Of a stretch of 64,000 nucleotides of DNA, positions 27,644-37,003 are shown in pieces. This DNA comes from Murdochiella massiliensis (GTDB taxonomy: Bacteria; Bacillota; Clostridia; Tissierellales; Peptoniphilaceae), in assembly GCF_900059565.1 (NCBI RefSeq), contig NZ_FIZW01000002.1, positions 992,001 to 1,056,000 on the forward strand, in the 5' to 3' direction. Under the pieces are notes generated by a model. It saw only the letters and a list, made by a program, of their open reading frames with translations. It was not told where the DNA came from and did not search any database. How positions within the stretch are numbered: the stretch's first letter is position 1; every line of letters starts with the position of its first letter. The translations under genes and the position numbers were made by a program.

Positions 27644-30388
27644 TCACTTTTTCTCCCGCATCCCCTGATGAATTTCGGTCGCCAGGAAGGGGATGGTGGC
27701 CAATATCAGCGTCGGCACCCATTCCTTGAGGGTCATAAACGACACGTGGAAGAGCGAGGCGAGGAGGGGAATGTAGAGCACGATCAGCAACAGAAACACG
27801 CCGATCAGAATCGCCATATTCATGGATTTGTTGGAGAACCAACCGATTTCGCTCATGGTCTGTGTTTCGGACCGAGCAGCCATGGCGCGGAAAAGTTCTG
27901 CCAGGATCAACGTGGCAAAGGTCATGGTGCGTCCTTCCGCCAACTTTTCTTCCCCACTGAGCCCATGGCCAAAGTAGAAGTAACCGATGGCGAAGGCCGC
28001 CAAGGTCGCCACGCCGATCGCTATTGCTTGCACGATAATCGAGGACATCTCCTTTTTGCCGATGATGGGTTCCGCCGGATCGCGCGGTTTCTCCTCCATT
28101 ACGCCTTTTTCGCCCGGCTCCATGCCCAAGGCCAGCGCCGGCAACGAATCCGTCACCAGATTCAGCCACAACAGCATGATGGGGGAAAGCGGCGTCGGGA
28201 AGCGAAAGCCACTGTTAGAGAATACCAGAATGAGGTCAATAATCATAGCGGCGGCGACGACAATAACCTCTCCAATGTTGCAAGAAAGCAGAAAGTTGAC
28301 AAATTTTTTGATGTTGGCATAGATGATGCGTCCTTCTTCCACGGCGTTGACGATGGTTGCAAAGTTATCGTCGGTTAAGATGACCTCCGCCGTATTCTTT
28401 GCAACGTCCGTGCCGGTGATGCCCATGGAAACACCGATGTCGGCGCGTTTAATCGCCGGAGCATCGTTGACGCCGTCACCGGTCATCGCAGTGATTTCTC
28501 CGTTGGCTTTTAATGCATCGACGATTTGCACCTTATTTTGCGGTGAAACACGGGCGAAAATACGTTTTTCTTTGACAATTTCCCGAATTTCTTCTTCACT
28601 CTTATCATTGAGCTCCGCACCCATAATGGCTTGGGACTCGTGATCCGCAATGCCTAATTCTTTACCGATGGCATAAGCGGTTTCCAGATAGTCGCCGGTG
28701 ATCATCATGGTCGTGATGCCTGCGGACCGCGTTTCCTCAATGGCCGCTTTCGCCTCGGAACGTGGCGGGTCAATCATGCCGGTGAGCCCGACGAAGACCA
28801 TATCCCGTTCGACATTTTCCGGTGTCTGTCTCTCTTTTTCGGGCAATTCTTCCCAGCTGCGATAGGCATAGGCAAGGCAGCGCAGAGCCTGACGGGCATA
28901 TTCCGAGTTCTTCGCCAACAGTTCTTTACGTATTTCCGGTGTGAGCGGCTGTTCTTTGCCGTCCAGAAGAATGCGGTTGCAGTAGTTGATGACAATATCC
29001 GGGGCTCCTTTTGTAAAGGAAGCAATGGCGTTTTCAAAATAATTTTCATTGAAGGTGGTCATCATCTTGCGCGAGGAATCAAACGGAATCTCATCAACGC
29101 GCGGGCTGCGGGCGGCGAGCTCTTCCGGAACAATGCCGGCCTTATGTGCCATGGTCAAAAGCGCCCCTTCGGTCGGATCGCCGATGGTGGTGTTGCCCTT
29201 CTGTTCATCCGGCACAATTTTGGCATCGTTGGCGGAGGCGGCGATGACGATGAGCGTTTCGAGCATACGATCGTCTTCGGTTGTAATTTTTTCACCATTG
29301 AAAAGCAGGTCGCCGACAGGCGAATAGCCGATGCCCGTAACCTCTAAATCGCGACCATTGGCAAAAATCTTGGTGACGGTCATTTCATTTTGCGTCAAGG
29401 TTCCGGTTTTATCGGAGCAGATAACGGTCGTGGTGCCGAGGGTCTCAACGGACAGCAATTTCTTAACGATAGCATTTCGATTCGCCATGCGCTTCATGCC
29501 GATGGATAGAACAATCGTAACCACCGCGGTCATGCCTTCAGGAATGGCTGCAACGCCAAGCGACACCGCCGTCATAGCGATGCGCAAAGGCTGTTCACCG
29601 CTGATCAGACCAAGGACAAAGACAAAGGCCGAAACGGCAAGCACCATGCGCCCCAATACGCCGGAAAGCTGATTGAGCTTTTTCTGTAAGGGAGAGGCTT
29701 CTTCTTCGTACGCCTGAATGGTATCGGCAATTTGGCCGATTTCCGTATCGTGTCCTGTCGTCGTAACAATACCGCGGCCATGTCCATAAGTGACGATGGT
29801 CGAAGAAAACGCTAAGTTCTCACGGTCGCCAATGCCGCGCTCTTCCGAAAATAGCGCTTTCGCCTGTTTTTCCGCGGCGACGGATTCTCCGGTAAAGGAA
29901 GATTCATCAATTTGTAAATTAGAGGAATCGATCAGCCGCAGATCCGCAGGGACAATGTCGCCGGTTTCCAACAGCACCAAATCGCCCGGAACGAGCTCCT
30001 CGGCTTTGACACTGACCACTTGCCCGTCACGAATAGCTTTCGCATTGGGTGAGCTCATCTTTTGCAGGGCGGCGACGGAATCTTCCGCTTTGCCTTCCTG
30101 ATAGATGGACAAAATTGCATTCAAGACAACGATGGCAATAATAATGATGGCTTCAATGCCGGAATCGGTGAGGGCGGAAATAATCGCTGCGGCAATCAGA
30201 ATGAGGACAAGTGGATCTTTCAACTGGTTAATCAGTTTTTCGATCAGCGGCGTTTTCTCCGCTTCTTTCAGTTTATTTGGCCCGTATTTTTCGAGGCGTT
30301 CAGGAATTTCCTGCATCGCAAGACCGTTTGTTTGACTGGTCTTAAGCTCTTGTGCCACCGCTTCGGTGGACTTTTGATACCACTCCAT
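27644..30388 (-). CDS. P-type calcium-transporting ATPase (P2A type)
   Basis: 914 residues of a cation pump: N-terminal cation_ATPase_N segment, paired membrane helices, phosphorylation motif CSDKTGTLTQNEMT, hinge TGDGVNDAPAI and four to six C-terminal helices. The helix-4 motif AAIPEGMTAVVTI contains the PEG(L/M) metal-site signature of Ca-ATPases. It probably exports Ca2+ (Mn2+ possible). Start 30388 follows AAAGGAGG; the track upstream is spurious. Leftward, before purE, with a divergent 281-base region upstream. A TATAAT box on the minus strand at 30572-30577 would give a leader of about 180 bases. Confidence 0.95.
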   Translation of the reverse strand: MEWYQKSTEAVAQELKTSQTNGLAMQEIPERLEKYGPNKLKEAEKTPLIEKLINQLKDPLVLILIAAAIISALTDSGIEAIIIIAIVVLNAILSIYQEGKAEDSVAALQKMSSPNAKAIRDGQVVSVKAEELVPGDLVLLETGDIVPADLRLIDSSNLQIDESSFTGESVAAEKQAKALFSEERGIGDRENLAFSSTIVTYGHGRGIVTTTGHDTEIGQIADTIQAYEEEASPLQKKLNQLSGVLGRMVLAVSAFVFVLGLISGEQPLRIAMTAVSLGVAAIPEGMTAVVTIVLSIGMKRMANRNAIVKKLLSVETLGTTTVICSDKTGTLTQNEMTVTKIFANGRDLEVTGIGYSPVGDLLFNGEKITTEDDRMLETLIVIAASANDAKIVPDEQKGNTTIGDPTEGALLTMAHKAGIVPEELAARSPRVDEIPFDSSRKMMTTFNENYFENAIASFTKGAPDIVINYCNRILLDGKEQPLTPEIRKELLAKNSEYARQALRCLAYAYRSWEELPEKERQTPENVERDMVFVGLTGMIDPPRSEAKAAIEETRSAGITTMMITGDYLETAYAIGKELGIADHESQAIMGAELNDKSEEEIREIVKEKRIFARVSPQNKVQIVDALKANGEITAMTGDGVNDAPAIKRADIGVSMGITGTDVAKNTAEVILTDDNFATIVNAVEEGRIIYANIKKFVNFLLSCNIGEVIVVAAAMIIDLILVFSNSGFRFPTPLSPIMLLWLNLVTDSLPALALGMEPGEKGVMEEKPRDPAEPIIGKKEMSSIIVQAIAIGVATLAAFAIGYFYFGHGLSGEEKLAEGRTMTFATLILAELFRAMAARSETQTMSEIGWFSNKSMNMAILIGVFLLLIVLYIPLLASLFHVSFMTLKEWVPTLILATIPFLATEIHQGMREKK

Positions 30389-30669
30389 GGTACCTCCTTT
30401 ATGTTCGGCTACTGTTCTTCTCTTCGGCACTTCTCTTCGCACACCGGCAAAACGCGGTAGCGCGCCGGAAGGCCGCATTGAGTCTCGCTTACCTGCTCAC
30501 ACAGGTCTCGAACCGAACATCAGGATGTCGGGTTGACGATTCGATATTCACAAGCTACTCCCTCAGTCTCTATTATAGCGGAAAGGGGAGGAAATGGGAA
30601 AAGAGAAGGGACAAAGCCGCGCCGTATGATACAATGACTCCGACATTTATAAAGCAGAAAGAAGGACGA
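30389..30669. promoter_or_regulatory. Divergent promoter region between Ca-ATPase and WalJ-like gene
   Basis: 281 bases without a gene. Rightward there is an extended -10 (TG at 30627, TACAAT at 30630-30635), 35 bases before the start codon. Leftward a TATAAT lies at 30572-30577 with a poor -35. The leftward leader contains several short hairpins (for instance ACCTG/CAGGT around 30490-30506), but I found no match to the manganese yybP-ykoY riboswitch that often precedes such pumps. Confidence 0.5.
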
Positions 30670-31560
30670 ATGAGACTATGTTCTCTGGCGTCCGGTTCAA
30701 GTGGAAACAGCGTATTGATCCAATCGGATCACGCGACGATTCTTATTGATGCCGGATACAGTGCAAAACGAATTGAAAGTTTGCTGCGTACGGTTGGTGT
30801 GCATCCGAAAAACTTGGATGCGATTTTGGTGACACATGAGCACTCGGATCATATTGCAGGCCTCGGCGTGCTTACCCGGCGCTATCAACTTCCCATCTAT
30901 GCCAACGAAAAAACGTGGCGTGCCATGGAAAAGAAGGTCGGACGGCATCGCGATCGCGACCATGTGGTCTTTCGCAATAAACAGCCTTTTCAAATTAAGG
31001 ATATCGGCATTTTACCGGTTCCCGTGCATCACGACTGTGCCGATCCGGTGGGGTATGCCATTCGTTGCGGCGAAGAAAAAATTGCCGTTTTGACCGATAC
31101 CGGTTTCGTTGACGCTTACATGATGAATGCGATGCGCGGAGCGGACATTTACTATCTGGAAGCGAATTATGAGGATTTATTGCTTCGTCATGGGCCGTAT
31201 TCGCTTTGGTCGAAAAGGCGCATTGCGTCGGAAGTGGGGCATCTTTCCAACCATCAATCGGGAGAGGTCTTATGCGAGTGGCTGGAAGGACGTGGCGAAC
31301 AGGTTCTTTTGGCGCATATGTCCATCAATAACAATACAGAGGAGTGCTGCTTGCATACCGTATCGCAGATGTTGACGGAAAACGGCTTCGCCGTGGGAAG
31401 TCGGGTACACGTCTGTGTCGCCCCGAGATGCGCACCATCGGGCTTTTTCTCGGCCGGAACGGTTGGTGGCTTGCCGAACACATCACGGACGACGAAACAG
31501 GATCCCGATTTCCGCTGTACTTCGCCAATACCGGGCATTGTTGAAGGAGCACAGGGATGA
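30670..31560 (+). CDS. WalJ/YycJ-like MBL-fold phosphodiesterase
   Basis: 296 residues of the metallo-beta-lactamase fold: SGSSGNS start, metal motif THEHSDHIAG, then HHDCADPVGY, TDTGF and the late AHMSINNNTEE. The family is linked to the WalRK cell-wall regulon in Bacillus and probably is a DNA exonuclease-like phosphodiesterase. After the natural end CVAPRCAPS the frame continues for about 35 residues, and in that segment a second frame encodes a plausible short peptide. The stop overlaps the rlmH start (ATGA), as expected for the well-known walJ-rlmH neighbourhood. A paralogue occurs in the prophage at 52.8 kb. Confidence 0.9.
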   Translation: MRLCSLASGSSGNSVLIQSDHATILIDAGYSAKRIESLLRTVGVHPKNLDAILVTHEHSDHIAGLGVLTRRYQLPIYANEKTWRAMEKKVGRHRDRDHVVFRNKQPFQIKDIGILPVPVHHDCADPVGYAIRCGEEKIAVLTDTGFVDAYMMNAMRGADIYYLEANYEDLLLRHGPYSLWSKRRIASEVGHLSNHQSGEVLCEWLEGRGEQVLLAHMSINNNTEECCLHTVSQMLTENGFAVGSRVHVCVAPRCAPSGFFSAGTVGGLPNTSRTTKQDPDFRCTSPIPGIVEGAQG

Positions 31561-32033
31561 ACATCACCATTCTTGCCGTCGGTACCGTAAAGGAACCGTT
31601 TTATGTGCAGGCGGTGAATGAATATCAGAAACGCCTGCGCCCCTATGCGACGTTGCGCATTGTGGAAATTCCCGAACAGCCGCGCTCGGAAAAAGCGAGC
31701 GCGAAAGAAATTGAACAGGCACTGGAAAAAGAGGCGGAGCGCATTCGAAAGGCGCTGCCGAAAGAAAGCTGTATTGTTTCCCTTTGTATTGAAGGAAAAC
31801 AGCAGGACAGTGTCTCCTTCGCAACGCATCTCGATCGCTGGGCAGTGGAAGGCGGGGCGGCAGTCACGTTTATTATTGGCGGAAGCGACGGCTTAGCACC
31901 GGAGATCAAAGCGCTGGGAAAACAGCTGTCTTTTTCGCGCATGACCTTTCCGCACACGCTCATGCGCGTCATTTTACTGGAACAAATTTATCGCGGTTTT
32001 CGGATTTTGCATCACGAGCCGTATCACAAATAA
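31557..32033 (+). CDS. rlmH: 23S rRNA (pseudouridine-1915-N3) methyltransferase
   Basis: 158 residues, SPOUT-fold homodimer that methylates pseudouridine 1915 in helix 69. Start motif ITILAVGTVKEPF, the SAM-binding knot FIIGGSDGLAPE and the C-terminal MRVILLEQIYRGFRI followed by EPYHK are all present. Translation is coupled to the WalJ-like gene by a four-base overlap. Confidence 0.97.
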   Translation: MNITILAVGTVKEPFYVQAVNEYQKRLRPYATLRIVEIPEQPRSEKASAKEIEQALEKEAERIRKALPKESCIVSLCIEGKQQDSVSFATHLDRWAVEGGAAVTFIIGGSDGLAPEIKALGKQLSFSRMTFPHTLMRVILLEQIYRGFRILHHEPYHK

Positions 32034-32043
32034 CGGAGGAACC

Positions 32044-33129
32044 ATGCCGGAGACGTTTAAAGAGAAGAGCTTCCTGCAACGCATGGAAGACGCAACAAAA
32101 CAAAAGGAAGAGGAAGAGCGTAAGGAACAACAACGAAAAAACGAAGAACTTTCTTCCGCCATGCAGACATTCTGGGCAAAGCGTCGAGAAGAAGTGCCGG
32201 AAGAATTTACGGTAACCGTTGAACCCCGGGAAGGTGAAACGCATGAAGAGGCGGTGGCGCGTCTCTATCCGGAAACCTATCGTCTTTTTGGGGAAACGCT
32301 CAAGCCGAAAAAGGAAATTGAACACGCGATTCAAACGACCTACCGCGGACGATTGGTATCCAAATTTCATAAAGCGTTAAAGACGTACGAGATGTTGCAA
32401 CCGGGCGACGTCGTCGGCGTTGCGATTTCGGGCGGCAAGGACAGCCTTTTGCTGGCAAAACTGTTTGAATCGTTGGCGCGCTATTCCGCCATTCCCTTCA
32501 CCGTGAAATATTTGGCCATGGATCCGGGCTATGCTCCCATAAATCGCGAGCGGCTGCTGTTTAATCTCTCTTGGCTCGGCATTCCGGCGACCGTATATCG
32601 ATCGGATATTTTCCAGGTGGCGGACGAAATCACGGATGCACCGTGTTATCTCTGTGCGAGGATGCGCCGTGGCTTTCTTTACGATCGTGCCAAACAACTG
32701 GGCTGTAATAAATTGGCGCTTGGGCATCACTTTAATGATGTCATTGAAACAACTTTGCTTAATGTCCTCTGGTCGGCCAATTATAAGAATATGATGCCAA
32801 AGATTGTGGCACGGAATTTTGATAACATGGAACTCATTCGCCCCTTGTACTTTGTGGAAGAGAAAAGTATTATAGCCTGGCGTGACTGGTCGGGATTAAA
32901 GCCCCTTGATTGCGCTTGTGTCGTGACACAGCAAAAAGTCGATTCCCAGCGGCGCAACATCAAAGCGCTGATCGAAGCGTTGAAAACGGTGAATCCCAAT
33001 GTGGAAAAATCCATTCTGCGCAGCGGCGAAAATGTCGCTCTGGACGCCATTTTGGGCTATACGTTGGACGGAAAGAAACATTCCTTTTTAGAACACTATA
33101 ATCGGGAGGATGCATGGACGTCATTATAA
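32044..33129 (+). CDS. TtcA/TilS-family PP-loop ATPase with charged N-terminal extension
   Basis: 361 residues. The PP-loop motif SGGKDSLLLAKL (about residue 130) marks an ATP pyrophosphatase that adenylates a base before sulphur or amine transfer. The CxxC pair CYLCARMRRG and a later DCAC cysteine fit the TtcA-type group that holds an iron-sulphur cluster and thiolates tRNA, together with LGHHFNDVIETTLLNVL. Residues 1-95 are a highly charged Lys/Glu-rich, probably coiled-coil extension absent from classical TtcA. Stop overlaps the uppP start by 16 bases. tRNA 2-thiocytidine-type modification is inferred; the exact base is not known. Confidence 0.85.
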   Translation: MPETFKEKSFLQRMEDATKQKEEEERKEQQRKNEELSSAMQTFWAKRREEVPEEFTVTVEPREGETHEEAVARLYPETYRLFGETLKPKKEIEHAIQTTYRGRLVSKFHKALKTYEMLQPGDVVGVAISGGKDSLLLAKLFESLARYSAIPFTVKYLAMDPGYAPINRERLLFNLSWLGIPATVYRSDIFQVADEITDAPCYLCARMRRGFLYDRAKQLGCNKLALGHHFNDVIETTLLNVLWSANYKNMMPKIVARNFDNMELIRPLYFVEEKSIIAWRDWSGLKPLDCACVVTQQKVDSQRRNIKALIEALKTVNPNVEKSILRSGENVALDAILGYTLDGKKHSFLEHYNREDAWTSL

Positions 33130-34007
33130 ATATTATCAAGGTAACACTGTTATCCATCATTGAAGGCGTTACGGAATTTTTGCCCATCAGTTCCACCGGT
33201 CATCTGATTTTGGCCAATCAGTGGATCGGCTTGGAACCCCAGGGGTTTGCGAATGCATTTAACATCATCATTCAGCTTGGCGCCATCCTTTCGGTTATTG
33301 TCATTTATTGGAAACGACTGAATCCTTGGTATAGTGAAGATCCCCATTTTGCGCAGAAGCCCAAGCGTTACGCACAGTGGAACAAACAGACGCGCATTTA
33401 TTACAATGTGACCCATGTAAATCCGCGTACCATGGCACTTTGGCTTCGTGTCATCGTTGCCGTTATCCCTTCTGCTGTAGTGGGCATCCTTTTTGATGAC
33501 CTGATTGATGAACATCTCATGACCATGCCGGTGGTGACGTTCACGTTGCTGTTTTATGGTATTGTGATGATTGTTGTTGAGCGTTGGAATGCAAAGCGCA
33601 AGACGCCACAGTATGCCGATCCGCTTGAGTTCAGCTTGCAAACGGCATTTACGATCGGTCTCTTTCAGTGTCTGGCTTTGGTTCCGGGAACCTCCCGTTC
33701 CGCCGCGACAATTATCGGCGCGATGGTTCTTGGAAGTTCACGCGTTGCCGCGGCGGAATTCAGCTTTTTTATGGCGATTCCGTCGATGGTAGGCGCAACC
33801 CTTTTAAAGGTTCTTAAAAATCTGGGAAACTTCACCATAGGGCAGTGGTTACTGATTGTCCTGGGGTTTGTGCTCTCGTTCGTGGTTGCCTATGTTGTGA
33901 TTCAGAAATTTATGGCTTACGTGCAAAAGAAGGATTTCAAGGTATTTGGCTATTATCGCATCGGTTTGTCCGCTCTGCTGTTGCTTTATATGCTTTTTGG
34001 AATGTGA
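33114..34007 (+). CDS. uppP: Undecaprenyl-diphosphatase
   Basis: 297 residues, multipass membrane enzyme (BacA/UppP) that dephosphorylates C55-PP outside the membrane so the carrier can be reused for peptidoglycan. Signature motifs are EGVTEFLPISSTGHL near the N terminus and PGTSRSAATI in the middle. Start follows GGGAGG. An uncommon hydrophilic insertion (about residues 70-105, rich in K/R/Q) lies between helices. A DUF368 transporter for C55-P is encoded eight kilobases downstream. Confidence 0.96.
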   Translation: MDVIINIIKVTLLSIIEGVTEFLPISSTGHLILANQWIGLEPQGFANAFNIIIQLGAILSVIVIYWKRLNPWYSEDPHFAQKPKRYAQWNKQTRIYYNVTHVNPRTMALWLRVIVAVIPSAVVGILFDDLIDEHLMTMPVVTFTLLFYGIVMIVVERWNAKRKTPQYADPLEFSLQTAFTIGLFQCLALVPGTSRSAATIIGAMVLGSSRVAAAEFSFFMAIPSMVGATLLKVLKNLGNFTIGQWLLIVLGFVLSFVVAYVVIQKFMAYVQKKDFKVFGYYRIGLSALLLLYMLFGM

Positions 34008-34107
34008 TAAAATATTCGCGTCAATGGCCACGCGAAATAGCGAGCATGGCGTATCCGTTGGTTGAGAAACCAAGCTATCGTGTGGCATCGTGCAATAGGA
34101 GGAAAGA

Positions 34108-35496
34108 ATGGACCAAGGTGTCTCAGACCCTGGAGCCGGGAGTTCGGCCTTACTTTTTCAGTTGTTATTGATGGTCATTTTGATCATCGTTAATGCGTTT
34201 TTTGCCGCGTCGGAAATGGCGCTGGTTTCGGTAGATACCAATCGATTGAAAGAACGTCGTGAAGAAGGGGATGAGCGGGCGCGTCGTATTTTGCACCTGC
34301 TGGAAGACCCGTCAGACTTTCTGTCGATGATTCAAATTTGTATTACCTTAGCCGGGTTTTTCAACTCCGCCAGTGCAGCGACAGGTCTTGCAACGTTTGT
34401 CGCAGACGCTTTCGCTTCCTTCGGTGTTCCGAGTGCGCTGGGTGTAGCGACGATCACCATCACGATTTTGCTTTCGCTCTTAACCATTATTTTCGGCGAA
34501 TTGGTTCCCAAGCGTTTAGCTTTGCAAAATGCGGAAAATTTTGCGGACAGCGCGATTGGTATTTTATGGTGGGCGTCCAAATTGCTCAATCCCTTTGTAC
34601 ATTTTCTTTCCTGGTGTACCAACAGTGTTTTGCACCTGATGGGCGTGGAGATGGATGCCATAGAGGAAAAAGTCACCCTTTCGGATATCAAATCTCTTGT
34701 ACAGGTCGGTCAAAGTCAGGGCATGATCAATCGCGATGAAGGGGAAATGATCAATTCCATCATTTCCTTCGACGACAAGTCGGCAGAAGACATCATGACC
34801 CCGAGAACCGAAGTGTTCGCGATTGATGTAAACGATCCGTACACCGAATATATTGATGAGTTGCTTTCGGTGCGCTATTCGCGCATTCCGGTTTACGACG
34901 ACGAAATCGACAACGTAATCGGTATCCTTTATATTAAAGATTATTTACAGGAGGCCTACCGTACCGGCTTTGAACAGGTTTCTTTGCGAAAAATCATCCG
35001 TCCCGCCAATTTCGTGCCGGAACGTAAGAACGTCAACGAACTGTTTAATGAGATGCGCGATGAGAACTTCCACCTTGCCATTCTTATTGATGAGTATGGC
35101 GGATTTTCCGGCATTGTCACCATGGAAGACGTGTTGGAAGAAATTGTCGGGGATATTGACGACGAATTTGACCAGGACGAACCGGAAATTGAAAAAATTA
35201 GCCGCAATACGTATTATGCCAAGGGCACACTTTCCATTAAAGAACTGAATTTCAACACGGAATCCGATTTTGATGAAGAGACGGAAGACTATGATACGCT
35301 GGGCGGATTGTTGTTCTTCTTGATGGGACGCATTCCGGAAGACCAGGAGCGCCCCTTTATCGAATATGAAGGAATGCGCTTCAAAATTGAGAAAATCGAA
35401 AACAAGCGTATTCAATGGGTGCGCATCGAATACGATCCCGAGGCATGGAAGAAAGAGATGGAAGAACGCATAAAACGTAAACAGAATAATGCCTGA
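34108..35496 (+). CDS. CNNM/CorC-type transporter (hemolysin family)
   Basis: 462 residues: four-helix CNNM domain (about 15-200, with NAFFAASEMALVSVD and TIIFGELVPKRLAL), a CBS pair (about 215-340, MTPRTEVFAIDVND and DEYGGFSGIVTMEDVLEEIVGDI) and the CorC_HlyC domain at the C terminus. The family exports or senses Mg2+ and other divalent ions. ATG at 34108 follows AGGAGG. Between uppP and this gene a seven-base-pair stem lies at 34015-34036 without a T run. It may share a transcript with the preceding genes. Confidence 0.92.
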   Translation: MDQGVSDPGAGSSALLFQLLLMVILIIVNAFFAASEMALVSVDTNRLKERREEGDERARRILHLLEDPSDFLSMIQICITLAGFFNSASAATGLATFVADAFASFGVPSALGVATITITILLSLLTIIFGELVPKRLALQNAENFADSAIGILWWASKLLNPFVHFLSWCTNSVLHLMGVEMDAIEEKVTLSDIKSLVQVGQSQGMINRDEGEMINSIISFDDKSAEDIMTPRTEVFAIDVNDPYTEYIDELLSVRYSRIPVYDDEIDNVIGILYIKDYLQEAYRTGFEQVSLRKIIRPANFVPERKNVNELFNEMRDENFHLAILIDEYGGFSGIVTMEDVLEEIVGDIDDEFDQDEPEIEKISRNTYYAKGTLSIKELNFNTESDFDEETEDYDTLGGLLFFLMGRIPEDQERPFIEYEGMRFKIEKIENKRIQWVRIEYDPEAWKKEMEERIKRKQNNA

Positions 35497-35580
35497 GCAG
35501 AGCGAAACATGAAGGGAAATCATGTTGTGCGGAGCGAAGCAATTCGCTTTTGTTTCCGGTAGGCCGACGGAGGAGAGTTC

Positions 35581-36747
35581 ATGGTCACTATGCCGAAGAA
35601 AAAAGAGGACATTGGAGGACAACCGCGTCAAAAGGAGAAGCAACGCCTGTTTATGGCAGGCGCGGCCGGGCTTGTCATCCTTCTTGTCCTTCTTTTTTTG
35701 TTGCCGAAAGGCAATACGACACGAACGAAAGAGGTGGCGCTTCATTATGCCGATTCCTGGCGTGATATCGGCGCCATTGACGGTTGCTTCTTTTTTCGCG
35801 ACGGCAAAAACCTGATTGCCTTTGATGCCGGCGGAAAGCGTTGGGAAGTGCCGATTGCGGCGGACACAAAGCCCATTTACGGCGATAAAATCTATCTTTT
35901 GCAGACCGATCGCCACATCCAAGTGCTGAACCCGAAAAACGGGCGTGAAGAACGGATGATACAGGAAAATGGCTTGCTCGGGCTTATCGCGATGGAACAA
36001 AAAGCCTTTTCTCCTGCTGCCGTCATCGGGATCAAGGCGGATCGCTTTGTTGTCTTTGACGAGGAAGGAAACATCAAGGCAGTACAAAAAACCGCCGGCG
36101 CGCCTGGACTGTTGGCACAGACGGATACGCACACGGCATGGACAGAAGAGGGAACGGGGAAAGGCATTACCGTCACGGGTCAGGTGGAAAAAGAACCGGG
36201 ATTCTCTTCGCTGCGCGCGACAGAAAAGAAAATGGAACGCAGCGTTTTAGTGATGCGTGCGACAACACCGGAAAAACCGAAAGAGAAAAGTGACGAAAAG
36301 ACGGGCGATGCCTTGCTCAAGGACCACTTTCAGCTTAATGCCGACATGCCGTTTACCCGTCTGCTCTGGACGGGAGAAAACAGTCTTGTCGTCACACAAG
36401 CAGAGCGGTTGTATTTTGTGGTCGACAATGCGGTAACGGCAACCGTTCCATCGACCGAAGGCTGGGATATGGCGGTCAACAAAGACGGCGTATGGGTGAC
36501 GGACGGCAGAGCGCTCACCTGCTATGCGGTAGACGGTAAAGTCAAAAAAACGGTTCCGCTGGATTTTCCACCGCTGCGCGTAATTTCCGGAAAGAATGGA
36601 ATTGTGGTGGTCGGTAAAAATCGTCGCATGACCTTGAAAGAAGAAAACAAAGAGACGGTCGATACACAGGAACTGATTCGCGTTTTGCCGCAAACGGACG
36701 GCTCAACGATGTTGGTCTATCGGGAAGCCTTCTTCGTTTTGCCCTGA
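35581..36747 (+). CDS. Membrane-anchored beta-propeller-like protein
   Basis: 388 residues. A single membrane helix (about 22-42, FMAGAAGLVILLVLLFLLP) follows a lysine-rich cytosolic start. The extracellular part has repeated short strands of the form GDKIYLLQTDRHIQVLNP, KADRFVVFDEEGNIKAV and KDGVWVTDGRALTCYAV, as in PQQ-like or DUF5711 propellers. About six such blades can be counted by eye. I do not recognise a catalytic site. It lies between the CNNM transporter and the DUF951 gene, all rightward. Envelope scaffold or sensor function would be a guess. Confidence 0.75.
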   Translation: MVTMPKKKEDIGGQPRQKEKQRLFMAGAAGLVILLVLLFLLPKGNTTRTKEVALHYADSWRDIGAIDGCFFFRDGKNLIAFDAGGKRWEVPIAADTKPIYGDKIYLLQTDRHIQVLNPKNGREERMIQENGLLGLIAMEQKAFSPAAVIGIKADRFVVFDEEGNIKAVQKTAGAPGLLAQTDTHTAWTEEGTGKGITVTGQVEKEPGFSSLRATEKKMERSVLVMRATTPEKPKEKSDEKTGDALLKDHFQLNADMPFTRLLWTGENSLVVTQAERLYFVVDNAVTATVPSTEGWDMAVNKDGVWVTDGRALTCYAVDGKVKKTVPLDFPPLRVISGKNGIVVVGKNRRMTLKEENKETVDTQELIRVLPQTDGSTMLVYREAFFVLP

Positions 36748-36769
36748 CCAAGATAAAGGAGGGATGTTT

Positions 36770-37003
36770 GTGCGTCGTTATCAATCGGGGGATGTCCTTC
36801 AGATGAAAAAACCGCACGCCTGCGGAAAAAACGAGTGGATCATTTTGCGCACCGGGCCGGAAATTCACCTGCAGTGCAACGGCTGCGGCCAGAAACAATG
36901 GATGCGTCGAAGCGAATTCGAAAAACGCGTACGACGTATTCGAGAACAGGACGGCCGTTTTGTTTCGGCCCATACGGATTCTTCGATTACGCCAGACGAG
37001 TGA
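36770..37003 (+). CDS. DUF951 small protein
   Basis: 77 residues of the conserved Firmicute DUF951 family, recognised by GDVLQMKKPHACGKNEWIIL and QCNGCGQKQWMRRSEFEKRV in segments; the CxxC and single Cys may bind zinc. Function is unknown; it is often beside ychF, parB-like or ribosomal genes. AAGGAGG ends one base before the ATG at 36764 but seven bases before GTG 36770, so I prefer the GTG. The stop overlaps the convergent PfkB-family gene by 17 bases. Confidence 0.85.
   Translation: MRRYQSGDVLQMKKPHACGKNEWIILRTGPEIHLQCNGCGQKQWMRRSEFEKRVRRIREQDGRFVSAHTDSSITPDE

Noticed and set aside
30389-30669. Manganese (yybP-ykoY) riboswitch before the P-type ATPase
   Set aside because: Only small unrelated hairpins are present; the conserved core sequences are not found.
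34945-36132. 395-codon leftward frame opposite the CNNM and propeller-like genes
   Set aside because: Antisense to two well supported genes with good start signals.
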